Shown in pieces: positions 7,583-17,999 of a stretch of 64,000 bases of DNA. Under the pieces are notes generated by a model. That model was not told the DNA's origin and searched no databases. It saw only the letters and a list, made by a program, of their open reading frames with translations. The number at the start of each line of letters is the position of its first letter. The stretch's first letter is position 1. The translations under genes and the position numbers were made by a program. The stretch spans positions 1 through 64,000 of the forward strand of contig JAAEZM010000007.1 in the NCBI GenBank assembly GCA_018222865.1, given 5' to 3'. This stretch comes from Alphaproteobacteria bacterium (GTDB lineage Bacteria > Pseudomonadota > Alphaproteobacteria > Caulobacterales > Maricaulaceae).

Positions 7583-9493
7583 ATGAAACTCCAAACATGC
7601 CTTCTGGGCGTGATGGCGGCGCTTTGCCTGAACTCCACTGCCGCCACCGCCCAACCCATCGAGCAATCGCCAACCCCTGAACCGCAGCCCGTCTCGAACA
7701 CCGCCGAATATGAGCGCTTCTTCGACACGTTTTACCGCGCCCAGGACACAGAGCTTGATATGGCCGGGACGGTCGTCGTCCTGGTTGAAGGCGATGAGAT
7801 CGTATTCTCGCGTGGATATGGATCTGCCGACGCTGCAGGCACCCGGCCGGTCGATCCCGCCACCACCCTCTTTCGCAATGGTTCCGTATCCAAACTCTTC
7901 ACCTGGACAGCGGTGATGCAATTGGTGGAGTTGGGGCTCATCGATCTCGATACGGATGTGAACGCCTACCTGGCAGGGACAGATATTCAAATCCCCGACA
8001 CCTATGCGGAGCCGGTAACGATGCGACACCTGCTCACTCATACGGCCGGATTTGAAGATGGCACTGTCGGCATTCTCTTCGCACGCGATGAGAGCGAACT
8101 CGTCCCTACGGCCCAGCGTCTTGCTGAAACCATGCCGGACCGCGTACGCCCGGCCGGTGATGCGCCATCCTATTCCAACTGGGGAGCCGCGCTGGCCGGC
8201 GTGATTGTGGAGGAAGTCTCCGGATTGGGCTTCTATGACTATACCGAGCAGCGGATTTTTGCCCCGCTTGGCATGGACACCGCAACCTTCCAAGAGCCGC
8301 TGAATGAAGACCAGATCCAGGCCTTGGCTGAAGGCGTGCGACGCTCATCCGGCCTTTGGGAGGCGCAGGCGTTCGAGCTTATCAGTAATTTCGCCCCGGC
8401 AGGCTCCATGACAGTCTCCGGCGAGGATATGGCCACCTTCATGATCGCGCACCTCAATGAGGGGCGTCATGGCGAAGCCCAGCTCCTCGCGCGCGAGACC
8501 ACTGCGCAAATGCATTCGCAACTCTACACACAGAACGAGGCCGTTCCGGGCATGGCCCACGGCTTCTATGAGCGTTTAGAGAACGGACATCGCCTGCTCG
8601 CCCATGGCGGCGACACATTGTGGTATCACTCCAATCTCATCCTCTTCCCGGAGGCCGATATTGGTCTCTTCGTCTCCACCAATTATCCCGACGGCACATC
8701 CTTCCGCAGCAATATCGTGGAAGCCTTTATGGATGAGTTCTTCCCCGGCGAGCTTGAGCAGGCCGATCCTGTCACCGACGTCGATCTGACCGAATATGCA
8801 GGCAGCTATCGCTTCAATCGCCACGCGGTCTCGACGATCGAAAAAATCACCGTGCTCAATCAGGAGTTCAGTGTCAGCATTGATGAGGATGCCTTGCTGA
8901 TCAGCCGCAATGACACCACGCGTCGTTATGAGCCGATCGGGGATGACGTTTTCCAGGAAATCCATGGCGAGGGGCGCATCGCCTTTGTCCGGGACGAGAC
9001 GGGAGAGATCCGCGATCTGGCAAGCTGGAACCTGCCCATCTTCAGCGCCTACCGCCTGGACAGCGCACAGACCACGCCGATCCAGCTTATGCTGATCGGC
9101 ATCCCGGCCTTCATCTTCCTCAATATTCTCGTCGGCTCACTCATCCATGTCCGCCGCATCTTCGCGATGAGCGCAGGTGAGCGTATGGCGCGGCTGACCT
9201 TGATTGCCACTGCAGCGCTCCAGCTGGGCTTCATCGCCGGCTTCTTTGTCCTGATTTCCAGCGCGGGAAATGACATCGTCTATGGCTGGCCGGCCAGCAT
9301 GAACGGGCTCCTGGCCCTGCCCGTGATCGCGCTGCCGCTGACCGGACTGGCCGCTGTGCAAACCGTTCTGGCCTGGAAGAATGGGTATTGGTCCGTGCTC
9401 GGACGGCTGCGTTACACCGTCAGCACGCTGGCGGCGCTCCTTCTTTATGCCTTCCTCGCCGAATACAATCTGATCGGCTGGAACTTGGTCTAG
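7583..9493 (+). CDS. Serine hydrolase (beta-lactamase/class C-like) with C-terminal TM region
   Basis: Signal peptide; SVSKLFTWTAVMQLVE (SxxK), YSNWG (YxN), C-terminal hydrophobic helices. Confidence 0.85.
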   Translation: MKLQTCLLGVMAALCLNSTAATAQPIEQSPTPEPQPVSNTAEYERFFDTFYRAQDTELDMAGTVVVLVEGDEIVFSRGYGSADAAGTRPVDPATTLFRNGSVSKLFTWTAVMQLVELGLIDLDTDVNAYLAGTDIQIPDTYAEPVTMRHLLTHTAGFEDGTVGILFARDESELVPTAQRLAETMPDRVRPAGDAPSYSNWGAALAGVIVEEVSGLGFYDYTEQRIFAPLGMDTATFQEPLNEDQIQALAEGVRRSSGLWEAQAFELISNFAPAGSMTVSGEDMATFMIAHLNEGRHGEAQLLARETTAQMHSQLYTQNEAVPGMAHGFYERLENGHRLLAHGGDTLWYHSNLILFPEADIGLFVSTNYPDGTSFRSNIVEAFMDEFFPGELEQADPVTDVDLTEYAGSYRFNRHAVSTIEKITVLNQEFSVSIDEDALLISRNDTTRRYEPIGDDVFQEIHGEGRIAFVRDETGEIRDLASWNLPIFSAYRLDSAQTTPIQLMLIGIPAFIFLNILVGSLIHVRRIFAMSAGERMARLTLIATAALQLGFIAGFFVLISSAGNDIVYGWPASMNGLLALPVIALPLTGLAAVQTVLAWKNGYWSVLGRLRYTVSTLAALLLYAFLAEYNLIGWNLV

Positions 9494-10272
9494 GCCTCAG
9501 GGTCGATCTGCGGCTCAAATCCCAGATCGCTGACCATGACGGAGATGCGCTCGATCACCTGGTCGAGCGCGTCTTCGTCTGTGGAGCGCGCAACGAGATG
9601 GGTGCCGCGGCGAATTTCGCCATCCCGGACCTCGAGGAAATAGGGATAGCTGCCGATAGAAACCTGAGCAAACTCCTCCTGGAGGGCGCCAAGATTCACA
9701 GCAATATCCCCCTCGCGCAGCCCCTCGCCCTTAACCGAGCGCGACCTCGTCACCGCACCCCCCTCGAGCCGGTGGGCGATGTCTTCCAGCATGCCACGGG
9801 CAATCTTGGGCACTCCGGCGAGCGTAAAGACATTGCCGGTCTGGAAGCCCGGAGCACCGGTCACAGGATTATCGATCAGGCTCGCCCCATCGGGGATGCG
9901 CGCCATGCGTTTGCGACTTTCCGTCAGAGGCGTTTGCGTGCGGGCATACCACTCCTCGATGATCTCCAGCGCATCGGCGCGCACATCGATAGGAACGCCG
10001 AAAGCCGCGGCGACAGCGTCTGCTGTAATATCATCATGGGTCGGGCCAATTCCGCCCGTGGTAAAGACATAGCTGGCGCGGGCCCGCAAGGTATTGAGAG
10101 CGTCGACGATAATGTCCTGCTCGTCGGGCACGGTCCGACATTCGATCACATTAATCCCGAGCGGCGCCAGAAACTGGGCGATCTGCTGGAGATTCTTGTC
10201 CTGCGTGCGACCGGACAAGACTTCATCCCCGATCAATAGAACCGCCGCTGTTACCCGTTTGGCATCACTCAT
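9490..10272 (-). CDS. Molybdopterin-binding/CinA N-terminal-type protein
   Basis: AAVLLIGDEVLSGRTQDKN...VFTTGGIGPTHDDITADAVA is the CinA/MoCF domain; the C-terminal CinA deamidase domain is absent. Confidence 0.8.
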   Translation of the reverse strand: MSDAKRVTAAVLLIGDEVLSGRTQDKNLQQIAQFLAPLGINVIECRTVPDEQDIIVDALNTLRARASYVFTTGGIGPTHDDITADAVAAAFGVPIDVRADALEIIEEWYARTQTPLTESRKRMARIPDGASLIDNPVTGAPGFQTGNVFTLAGVPKIARGMLEDIAHRLEGGAVTRSRSVKGEGLREGDIAVNLGALQEEFAQVSIGSYPYFLEVRDGEIRRGTHLVARSTDEDALDQVIERISVMVSDLGFEPQIDPEA

Positions 10273-10336
10273 GACATTTCACCTCGCTCACACCTTCTCA
10301 GGCGGTATATGGCTCGTTGGGGAGATTGTCCAAGCC

Positions 10337-11041
10337 ATGAAATTCCAAACACCACTGATCGAAGGTCGACTGGTCAAACGCTATAAGCGCTTCTTCGCCG
10401 ATGTTGAGTTGGCCAATGGCGAGACCGTGACCGCGCATTGCGCCAATACGGGCGCGATGACCGGCATCAAGGAGGCGGGGCTTCGGGTCTGGCTGTCCCG
10501 GTCTGACAATCCCAAGCGCAAGCTGAAATACTCCTGGGAGCTTGTGGAGGCCGATGACACGCTGATCGGTGCCCTACCCGCCCGCGCCAATGAACTCGCC
10601 GAAGAAGCGGTCGCTGATGGCCGTATCAGCGAGCTGGCCGGATATGAAAGCCTGCGCCGGGAAGTCAAATATGGCGAAAACTCCCGTATCGACCTCCTCC
10701 TGGAAAGCGATGGCCGGGCGCCTTGCTGGGTTGAGGTGAAAAATGTCCACTGGATGCGCGCGCCCGGCATTGCTGAATTTCCCGACGGTGTTACCAGCCG
10801 CGGCGCCAAGCATCTTGGTGAGCTCTCGCAAAAGGCGCGCGCCGGTGAACGGGCCGTCCAGCTTTTCATCGTCCAGCGCATTGATTGTCAGGTCCTGCGT
10901 CCGGCACGGGATATCGACCCGGTTTATGCCGAAGCCCTGAAGTCGGCCGCCCAAGCGGGCGTGGAGATCCTCGCCTATGGCTGTAGCCTGACCTCTGGAA
11001 GCATTGATGTTGCACATGCCATGTCTGTGGAGATTGAGTGA
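10337..11041 (+). CDS. sfsA: DNA/RNA nuclease SfsA
   Basis: LIEGRLVKRYKRFFADVELANGETVTAHCANTGAMTG...VKNVHWMR...FPDGVTSRGAKHLGEL is diagnostic of SfsA. Confidence 0.92.
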   Translation: MKFQTPLIEGRLVKRYKRFFADVELANGETVTAHCANTGAMTGIKEAGLRVWLSRSDNPKRKLKYSWELVEADDTLIGALPARANELAEEAVADGRISELAGYESLRREVKYGENSRIDLLLESDGRAPCWVEVKNVHWMRAPGIAEFPDGVTSRGAKHLGELSQKARAGERAVQLFIVQRIDCQVLRPARDIDPVYAEALKSAAQAGVEILAYGCSLTSGSIDVAHAMSVEIE

Positions 11042-11508
11042 TGAGCGATTATGACGGCTGGGACTTGCCGCGCCCCTATGTCCACCGGCTGACGGTCAAG
11101 GACAGCGACATCGACGAATTCGGTCATGCCAATAATGCGCGTTATCTGGAATGGGCAGATGATGCCGCCTGGACGCATTGGTGGTCGCGCGGCTTTACCC
11201 GAGAAGCTTGCCAGGAAGCCGATCGCGGTATTGCCATTATCCGCACGGAGGCTGATTATCTGGGTCATGTGCGCGCCGGCGATGAGCTCGATTGTGCGGT
11301 CTGGATCAGCCAGTCTGATGGACGCTTACGCGCTCAGCGCCGCTATCAGTTCAAGCGCACCAGTGATGGGCAGACCGTGTTTCGCGCACTGACCAATGTC
11401 GTCTGTTTCCAACTCTCCACCGGCCGACCTGCGCGAATGACCGAGATCTTCAAGCAGCACTATTTCGTCTATCCAGAGGTAGAAGCGGCCTTGCTGACTG
11501 AAAATTAA
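11041..11508 (+). CDS. Acyl-CoA thioesterase (4HBT/FcbC-like hotdog)
   Basis: DIDEFGHANNARYLEWADDAAW is the hotdog thioesterase motif; start overlaps the sfsA stop. Confidence 0.8.
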   Translation: MSDYDGWDLPRPYVHRLTVKDSDIDEFGHANNARYLEWADDAAWTHWWSRGFTREACQEADRGIAIIRTEADYLGHVRAGDELDCAVWISQSDGRLRAQRRYQFKRTSDGQTVFRALTNVVCFQLSTGRPARMTEIFKQHYFVYPEVEAALLTEN

Positions 11509-11583
11509 GGCTCGACCACATTGTTGCGGGCGTCGGCGCGCTTATACTCCGCGCCTTGTATTTGACCCACGGGGAGGGTTGTC

Positions 11584-13251
11584 ATGAAGTATCTCATCCC
11601 GGCTTTGGCCGGATTGGTCCTGTCTGCTTGCATGCCAGACACGCAGACCAGCGAACCGGAAGCCGTTGCTTTCACACCAAATGTCAGCGCGACCAATATC
11701 GAGGCGCATATCCGTTTCCTGGCCTCCGATTACATGGCTGGCCGGGATGCCGGATCCGACGGGTATGAGATCGCTGCCAATTATGTCGCCTCGCAAATGC
11801 GCCTGCTCGGTGTCGAACCGGCTGGTGATAATGGCTCCTATTTTGCGGATGTTCCTCTGCAAGAAGTCCGCGCGGACAGTGACTTCAATACGTTCGAATT
11901 GAACGGTGAGCTCCAGGAAGCCGGCGTCGCGATTTCGACCAATCCGATCCTGCTGGAATCTGAAGTCACGGCGGAACTCGTCTTCGCAGGCTATGGAATT
12001 TCCGCGCCGACACGCGGCCATGATGATTATGCCGATCTGGATGTAGACGGGAAAATCGTCGTGATCATGCAGGGCGTCCCTGCCGGAGTTTTCGACGGCA
12101 TTAGTGAAGAACGCGCCCACCACAATTCCGGCGCGACCAAACGCAATGTGGCCGCCGCGAATGGCGCTGTCGGCATGATCACCATCACCAGCTGGGATGA
12201 TCAACGTCTGGCCGGCATGGTCGACCAGTTCATCAACCGCCCGGTCGTGCGTCTGACCTCTGCAACAGGCGCCTCATCGCACTCCGACATCCAGGTCTCT
12301 GCCTCTGTCAGCACCGATCTGGCAGAGCGCTTGTTTGACGGCGCCGAGATGTCTTTGGAGGAAGTCCGCGCTTCAATAGCCGATGAAGAGGCCCCGCTCG
12401 TCCCGCGTTTTGACCTGCCGCACACAGTGACAATGCGTCAGCGTACGCTTTCCGACCCCTTCTCCGACCCTAATGTGGTTGGCATGATTGAAGGGTCGGA
12501 CCCGGAATTGCGCGAAGAAGTCGTGGTCCTGACGGCCCATCTCGACCATATCGGGATCATCTCCAACTTCATGCGCGGCAGCGGCCAGTGTCGATCTGGT
12601 GATGAAGAAGACGGCATCTGCAACGGCGCGGTAGATAATGCGTCAGGCATCGCAATCATGCTGGAAACCGCGCGGACCTTCCTGGAAGAAGGCGCCCCCC
12701 GTCGGTCCGTGCTGTTTGTGGCGTTGGCGGCGGAAGAAAAAGGCCTACTGGGCTCAGAGCATTTCGCACGCAATCCAACCATCGCCCATGAGCGCATGGT
12801 CGCGAACGTCAATCTGGACATGCCGGTGATCGTCTATGAATTCTCGGACGTTGTCGCCTTTGGCTCCAATCATTCCAATCTCGGCCCCATCGCCAGCCGT
12901 GCCGCAGCCCAGCTGGACATCATGGTCAGCGAGGACCCGCTGCCGGAACAGTCCCTCTTCGTTCGCTCGGATCATTACAGCTTTGTGCGCGAGGGCGTGC
13001 CATCGCTCTTCCTGATGACCGGCTTTTCCTCTCCAGATCCGCGCTGGAATGAGGGGGAAGGCTTTATGGGCTTCTTGAACACCTATTATCACCGCCAGAG
13101 CGATCAGCTGGATGGTGAGCTGGAAGTCCTCTTCGACCAGGGTGCGAAATTCGCCAATATCAACTACATGATTGCGCGCGAAATCGCTGATGCAGACGAG
13201 CGTCCGGCCTGGAATGAGGACAGCTTCTTCGGCAATCTTTACGGTCGCTAG
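11584..13251 (+). CDS. M28 family metallopeptidase (exported lipoprotein)
   Basis: VVLTAHLDHIG...GAVDNASGIAIMLETAR...LFVALAAEEKGLLGSEHF, M28 metal-ligand motifs; LSAC lipobox. Confidence 0.88.
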   Translation: MKYLIPALAGLVLSACMPDTQTSEPEAVAFTPNVSATNIEAHIRFLASDYMAGRDAGSDGYEIAANYVASQMRLLGVEPAGDNGSYFADVPLQEVRADSDFNTFELNGELQEAGVAISTNPILLESEVTAELVFAGYGISAPTRGHDDYADLDVDGKIVVIMQGVPAGVFDGISEERAHHNSGATKRNVAAANGAVGMITITSWDDQRLAGMVDQFINRPVVRLTSATGASSHSDIQVSASVSTDLAERLFDGAEMSLEEVRASIADEEAPLVPRFDLPHTVTMRQRTLSDPFSDPNVVGMIEGSDPELREEVVVLTAHLDHIGIISNFMRGSGQCRSGDEEDGICNGAVDNASGIAIMLETARTFLEEGAPRRSVLFVALAAEEKGLLGSEHFARNPTIAHERMVANVNLDMPVIVYEFSDVVAFGSNHSNLGPIASRAAAQLDIMVSEDPLPEQSLFVRSDHYSFVREGVPSLFLMTGFSSPDPRWNEGEGFMGFLNTYYHRQSDQLDGELEVLFDQGAKFANINYMIAREIADADERPAWNEDSFFGNLYGR

Positions 13252-13297
13252 AGGCATCACAACACTGGACATCGGGGATCGAAAACCCCAGTTACTC

Positions 13298-13324
13298 GCA
13301 CGCGCCGTTTCAAACGGCGCGTGC
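13298..13324. repeat. Perfect palindrome upstream of map
   Basis: GCACGCGCCGTTT-C-AAACGGCGCGTGC, 13-bp arms. Confidence 0.7.
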
Positions 13325-13353
13325 ATTCGTTATAGGTGACAGTCCAGAAGGAG

Positions 13354-14196
13354 ATGAATTTGACCACCGCCTACGAGACCGTCACCGATTACGATCAGTC
13401 TGCGCCGCGCGACGGCCGCATCAAGCTGCACGGGCCTGAAGGCTTTGAAGGCATGCGAAAGGCCGGTCATCTCGCCGCCTCCGTGCTCGATATGCTGGCC
13501 GAACATGTAAAGCCCGGTGTGACGACTGAGCATCTCGATACGCTCACGCGGGACTTTGTCTTCGACCATGGAGCTGCGCCAGCGACGCTGTATTACCGAG
13601 GCTATCGTCACTCCTTGTGCACCTCGATCAATCATGTCGTCTGCCACGGCATCCCGGCTCCGAAACCGCTGAAGAATGGCGATATCGTCAATATCGATGT
13701 CACCGTCGTTGTCGATGGATGGCATGGCGATACGAGCCGCATGTTCACCGTTGGTGAGCCGCGCCGGAAAGCCGAAATCCTCATCGACACGACTTATGAG
13801 GCGATGATGGAAGGGATTCGCGCGATCAAGCCGGGCGTCACGCTGGGCACGATTGGTGCGATCATCCAGGAATATGCGGAAGCCCGCCGCTGCTCGATCG
13901 TCCGCGATTTTTGCGGCCACGGCCTGGGCCAACTTTTCCATGACAGCCCGAACGTGCTGCATTTCGGCACGCGCGGCGAAGGTCCCGAGCTGAAGGCCGG
14001 CATGTTCTTCACCGTCGAGCCCATGCTCAACCTGGGACGTCCGGACGTTAAAATCCTGGCTGATGGCTGGACAGCTGTCACCCGTGACAAGTCTCTGTCG
14101 GCTCAGTTCGAGCATTCTGTTGGCGTCACCGAGACCGGCGTCGAGATCTTCACCCTTTCGCCCAAGGCCCTCGACAAGCCGCCCTATAACGTCTGA
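13354..14196 (+). CDS. map: Type I methionyl aminopeptidase
   Basis: GMRKAGHLAASVLDMLAEHVKPGVTTEHLD...NHVVCHGIPAPKPLKNGDIVNIDVTV...CGHGLG; start could also be GTG 13336 or TTG 13360. Confidence 0.9.
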   Translation: MNLTTAYETVTDYDQSAPRDGRIKLHGPEGFEGMRKAGHLAASVLDMLAEHVKPGVTTEHLDTLTRDFVFDHGAAPATLYYRGYRHSLCTSINHVVCHGIPAPKPLKNGDIVNIDVTVVVDGWHGDTSRMFTVGEPRRKAEILIDTTYEAMMEGIRAIKPGVTLGTIGAIIQEYAEARRCSIVRDFCGHGLGQLFHDSPNVLHFGTRGEGPELKAGMFFTVEPMLNLGRPDVKILADGWTAVTRDKSLSAQFEHSVGVTETGVEIFTLSPKALDKPPYNV

Positions 14197-14200
14197 GCCC

Positions 14201-14881
14201 ATGCCGGAAAGCGCGCATCATCTCGGCCATCGCGAGCGTTTGCGCGAAAAGCTAACCTTAGCGGGTGGTGATGCGCTTCACGACTATGAACTCCTTGAGC
14301 TTTATCTCTTCCGCTCCATTCCACGCCGGGATGTAAAACCCATCGCCAAGGACCTGCTTTCGCGTTTCGGCGATCTCGGCGGGGTGGCGGATGCCCCCGT
14401 CGAGCGCTTAACCGAGGTCAAGGGCATAAGCGAAAAGACCGCGGCAGAGATCAAGCTGATCAAGGCGCTCTCGGAAAGACTGGCGCGCGAGCAGGTAATC
14501 GGGCGCTCGGTGATTTCATCCTGGTCGGCGCTGATCAGCTATTGCCGGACCAGCCTGCAACACGCCACGACGGAGCAATTCCGTGTGCTTTTCCTTGATC
14601 GCAAGAACCGGCTTCTGGCTGATGAAGTCCTGGGCAAGGGCACAATTGATCATGCGCCCGTTTATCCGCGTGAGATCGTCAAACGCGCCCTCGCCCATGA
14701 GGCCTCGGCCATCATACTCGTGCATAATCACCCGTCCGGCGATGCCACGCCCAGCCCGGCCGATATCGAGATGACCCGCGAACTCCAGGCCATCTGCCAG
14801 CCCTTCGATCTGGTGATCCACGACCACCTGGTCATAGCGCGCGAGAACACGGCCAGTTTCAAAACGCTGGGTTTGATGTAG
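14201..14881 (+). CDS. radC: RadC family JAB-domain protein
   Basis: HRERLREKL...AIILVHNHPSGDATPSPADIEMTREL (JAMM motif of RadC). Confidence 0.9.
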   Translation: MPESAHHLGHRERLREKLTLAGGDALHDYELLELYLFRSIPRRDVKPIAKDLLSRFGDLGGVADAPVERLTEVKGISEKTAAEIKLIKALSERLAREQVIGRSVISSWSALISYCRTSLQHATTEQFRVLFLDRKNRLLADEVLGKGTIDHAPVYPREIVKRALAHEASAIILVHNHPSGDATPSPADIEMTRELQAICQPFDLVIHDHLVIARENTASFKTLGLM

Positions 14882-14931
14882 ACATTTTGCTACCGCACAA
14901 TTCAATTCTGTTCTTGGGGGAGAACCAATAC

Positions 14932-15639
14932 ATGTTGCGTATCAATCGCTGGACCGCGCTCGGCCTGGCTTTGACCTGTATTCTACTTACGCAGGTCCCG
15001 CATTTTGTCGGGCTGGGTTATCCCGGCGCATCGTTCAATATGCGCAGTACCGGCGGCACTCTATTCAATTCCTACTCGATCCAGGTAGCGACAAATGCCT
15101 TCGCGGTGCTCGCTGCAGTCATCCTGCCCTTCGCAGCCTTCCGCTGGCGCGTACGCGATCTCCGCGACCTGGAAACGCCCCCGGTTGGTGTCTTGCATCG
15201 CGCCGTCGCCGGCTTCATTGATATCATTGGAAGCTATTTGGTTGTCCTCGGGCTCGGCGCGTTCTTCTTTCTCATCATCGAGTGGATCAGTACCGGGCAG
15301 TTCTATTGGGGCTTTCGGCGCCTGGTTCCGCGTACTACCGACCATCTTGCCTGGCCGCTCGCCATAGCGGCCATCATCGCGCCCGCCGCCTATAATGCCT
15401 GGTCGCTGATCACGGAAAAGCCAACGCTCGGCCAGTATGCAATGGGTTTTCGGATGATCAATGATCCGGATAAGGGCTACAGATCTTTCCCCGTAATGCA
15501 GGTGATTTTGATGGGGCTGTTTGGATGGGTCGGCCCGCTCTGGCTCGCCATTGCCTTTTTTGACAAGGGCAAGAAACGGGTCTGGTGGAGTATCGTCACC
15601 AATATCCGTCCCATCCGTCAGGAAGCCGGGACGCCCTAA
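14932..15639 (+). CDS. RDD family membrane protein
   Basis: HRAVAGFIDIIGSYLVVLGLG...EKPTLGQYAMGFRMI typical of RDD proteins; GGGGGAGAA before ATG. Confidence 0.65.
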   Translation: MLRINRWTALGLALTCILLTQVPHFVGLGYPGASFNMRSTGGTLFNSYSIQVATNAFAVLAAVILPFAAFRWRVRDLRDLETPPVGVLHRAVAGFIDIIGSYLVVLGLGAFFFLIIEWISTGQFYWGFRRLVPRTTDHLAWPLAIAAIIAPAAYNAWSLITEKPTLGQYAMGFRMINDPDKGYRSFPVMQVILMGLFGWVGPLWLAIAFFDKGKKRVWWSIVTNIRPIRQEAGTP

Positions 15640-16028
15640 CCCTTCGGCTCGATCGGCTGCCAGAGTTCCACCTTGGTGCCATTTGGATCCATGACCCAGG
15701 CGAAACGGCCATAGTCGAAATCCTGCGGCTCGCCCTCCAGGGCGACACCCTTTTCAGCCAGGCGCTCCAGCATCCCATCCATGTCATCAATGATCAGATT
15801 GATCATGAAAGGCTTGTTGGAGGGGGCGAAATAATCCGTGTCAGACTTGAAGGCGGAGAAGATCGTCCGAGCTCCCATTGGGAAAGCTTTGGCACTGTCC
15901 GCGTGAATGAAATCCGAACCGCCATAATCATTGAGATTCATGCCAAGAATATCAGCATACCAGCCCATGAGTCCGGCTGGATCATCCGACTGGAAAAATA
16001 CACCGCCCACGCCTAGTACTTGTACCAT
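15636..16028 (-). CDS. VOC/glyoxalase superfamily protein
   Basis: MVQVLGVGGVFFQSDDPAGLMGWYADILGMNLN...WVMDPNGTKVELWQP. Confidence 0.85.
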   Translation of the reverse strand: MVQVLGVGGVFFQSDDPAGLMGWYADILGMNLNDYGGSDFIHADSAKAFPMGARTIFSAFKSDTDYFAPSNKPFMINLIIDDMDGMLERLAEKGVALEGEPQDFDYGRFAWVMDPNGTKVELWQPIEPKG

Positions 16029-16095
16029 TGTTTCGCTCCCGGCTTTCCACACAGCAGCTTAACGCCACCGGCCGAACTTGCACGGAGAAATCTAT

Positions 16096-17319
16096 ATGTC
16101 CGCCTTTGCGAACTACTTCACGCACCTGGAATGCTCGCAAACCGGCGATCATTATGATCACAGGCAGGCACAAAACCTCTCCAAAGCCGGCAAGCCGCTG
16201 CTCGCGCGTTATGACTTTGAGACCGCGAAGTCCCGGCTCGATCGTGATGAGATCGCTGCCCGCGATGGCGGGTTCTGGAAATGGCGCGAACTCCTGCCAG
16301 TAAAAGAAGACAAGGATGTCGCCGCGCTCGGAGAGGTCGACACGCCCCTGATTGACGTTCCGGCCACCGCAAAGGCCTCCGGCGCCACAGGGCGGGTGAT
16401 CGTCAAGGATGAAGGTCGCTTGCCCACCGGCAGCTTCAAGGCGCGTGGGCTGGGCCTGGCGGTCTCGATGGCCCACGCCTTCGGCATCAAGCGCATGGCC
16501 ATGCCGACAAACGGCAATGCCGGTGCAGCACTGTCTGCCTATTGCTCTCGCATGGGCATGGAGAGCTATTGCTTCGCGCCCGAAGACACGCCGGAAGCCA
16601 ATCTGCGCGAAATGGCGCTGCAAGGTGCGAAGGTCTACAAGGTCAATGGCTATATCCATCATTGCGGCGCCCTTGTTGGGGCAGGCAAGGAGAAGATGGG
16701 CTGGTTTGACGTTTCGACGCTGAAAGAGCCCTATCGAATTGAGGGCAAGAAAACCATGGGCATCGAGCTGGCTTGCCAAATGGGCTGGACCCTGCCCGAC
16801 GCGATCTTCTACCCGACCGGCGGCGGTACGGGTCTTATCGGCATGTGGAAGGCTTTCGACGAGCTGGAGCGTCTGGGATGGATCGGCTCGGAACGTCCGA
16901 AAATGATCGCCGTACAGGCTGAAGGCTGCGCTCCCATCGTGAAAGCCTGGCACGAGGGCAGTGAGCATGCCGAGGAATGGCTGGACGCGCAGACCGCCGC
17001 CATGGGCATTCGCGTCCCCAAGGCGATCGGCGACTTCCTCATCCTGCGCGCCTGCAAGCAGAGCGGCGGCTTCGCCATCGATGTGTCCGAAGCGCATATC
17101 GAAGCGGCCCGCACGCGCTGTGCGCGCGAGGACGGCTTGCTCCTCTGCCCGGAAGGCGCCGCCACGCTCGCGGCAATGGAAAAGGCAATCGCTGATGGCC
17201 TGATCGAACCCGATGCCACCAGCATGCTCTTCAATTGCGGCTCAGGTCTGAAATACGCCATGCCAGATGCGGCCGGCACGCTGGACCGGCATGCGGAGAT
17301 TGATTGGGACGCGCTCTAG
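16096..17319 (+). CDS. thrC: Threonine synthase (PLP-dependent)
   Basis: SFKARGLGLAVSMA (PLP Lys), AMPTNGNAGAALSAY, YPTGGGTGLIGMWKAF; N-terminal YFTHLECSQTGDHYD. Confidence 0.8.
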   Translation: MSAFANYFTHLECSQTGDHYDHRQAQNLSKAGKPLLARYDFETAKSRLDRDEIAARDGGFWKWRELLPVKEDKDVAALGEVDTPLIDVPATAKASGATGRVIVKDEGRLPTGSFKARGLGLAVSMAHAFGIKRMAMPTNGNAGAALSAYCSRMGMESYCFAPEDTPEANLREMALQGAKVYKVNGYIHHCGALVGAGKEKMGWFDVSTLKEPYRIEGKKTMGIELACQMGWTLPDAIFYPTGGGTGLIGMWKAFDELERLGWIGSERPKMIAVQAEGCAPIVKAWHEGSEHAEEWLDAQTAAMGIRVPKAIGDFLILRACKQSGGFAIDVSEAHIEAARTRCAREDGLLLCPEGAATLAAMEKAIADGLIEPDATSMLFNCGSGLKYAMPDAAGTLDRHAEIDWDAL

Positions 17320-17452
17320 CCGCTGCTGCATTGAGCACCCAACGGCCTGACGCCGCGCCTCAACAGCTGCGGCGGGCTGGCACGTATACGGATTTCCTTA
17401 TTTTTGTTATGGTTTCCGGGTTCAATTAAAACTCTAGGAGAGGAGCCCGACT

Positions 17453-17875
17453 ATGCGTGTCAAAACCGTTGCGTTTTTTGCTTTGTCCACTTCCCTGCTC
17501 TCCGCAGGTGTTTTTTGCGGGACCGCATCCGCCGATGACGAGACCGTATTGATGCAGCTTTATGGTCAGCGCAGCTGGTACATGTCCTGTGAGATCGAAC
17601 AGGCCGATGGTGATCGCATCGCTTCGCGCGAACGCGGCCGTGGCGCTGAATCCTTCGGCCGTATTGCCGCGCAATCGGTCGAATTCGGACTGTGCGATTA
17701 CTCCGTTGCCGAGAATGGCATGCTGCGCGTGACCTTGATGCTGGATGACAGCACTCTGGACTGCCCGTTCACGATCACGGAGGACGGTCTGTGTCGCGCC
17801 TATTTCTCCGGCGGTTCGACGGGGAGTTTCACGCTTCAGCCTGTCTCCGTAACCGGGAGCGACACGGGCAGCTAA
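17453..17875 (+). CDS. Exported hypothetical protein
   Basis: GGAGAGGAG upstream; signal peptide MRVKTVAFFALSTSLLSAGVFCGTASA. Confidence 0.6.
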   Translation: MRVKTVAFFALSTSLLSAGVFCGTASADDETVLMQLYGQRSWYMSCEIEQADGDRIASRERGRGAESFGRIAAQSVEFGLCDYSVAENGMLRVTLMLDDSTLDCPFTITEDGLCRAYFSGGSTGSFTLQPVSVTGSDTGS

Positions 17876-17896
17876 TCCCCCAGCTGCTGCTCCCCA

Positions 17897-17922
17897 GACC
17901 CGGTGCCGAAAGGTGCCGGGTC
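17897..17922 (+). terminator. Terminator-like hairpin
   Basis: GACCCGGTGCC-GAAA-GGTGCCGGGTC followed by TTATCTT. Confidence 0.55.
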
Positions 17923-17999
17923 TTATCTTGATGCGCCCACCTCAAAATAACATTCAGTCGCATACAAAAACCTTTTCGGCCGAATGATAATATTCTAGA

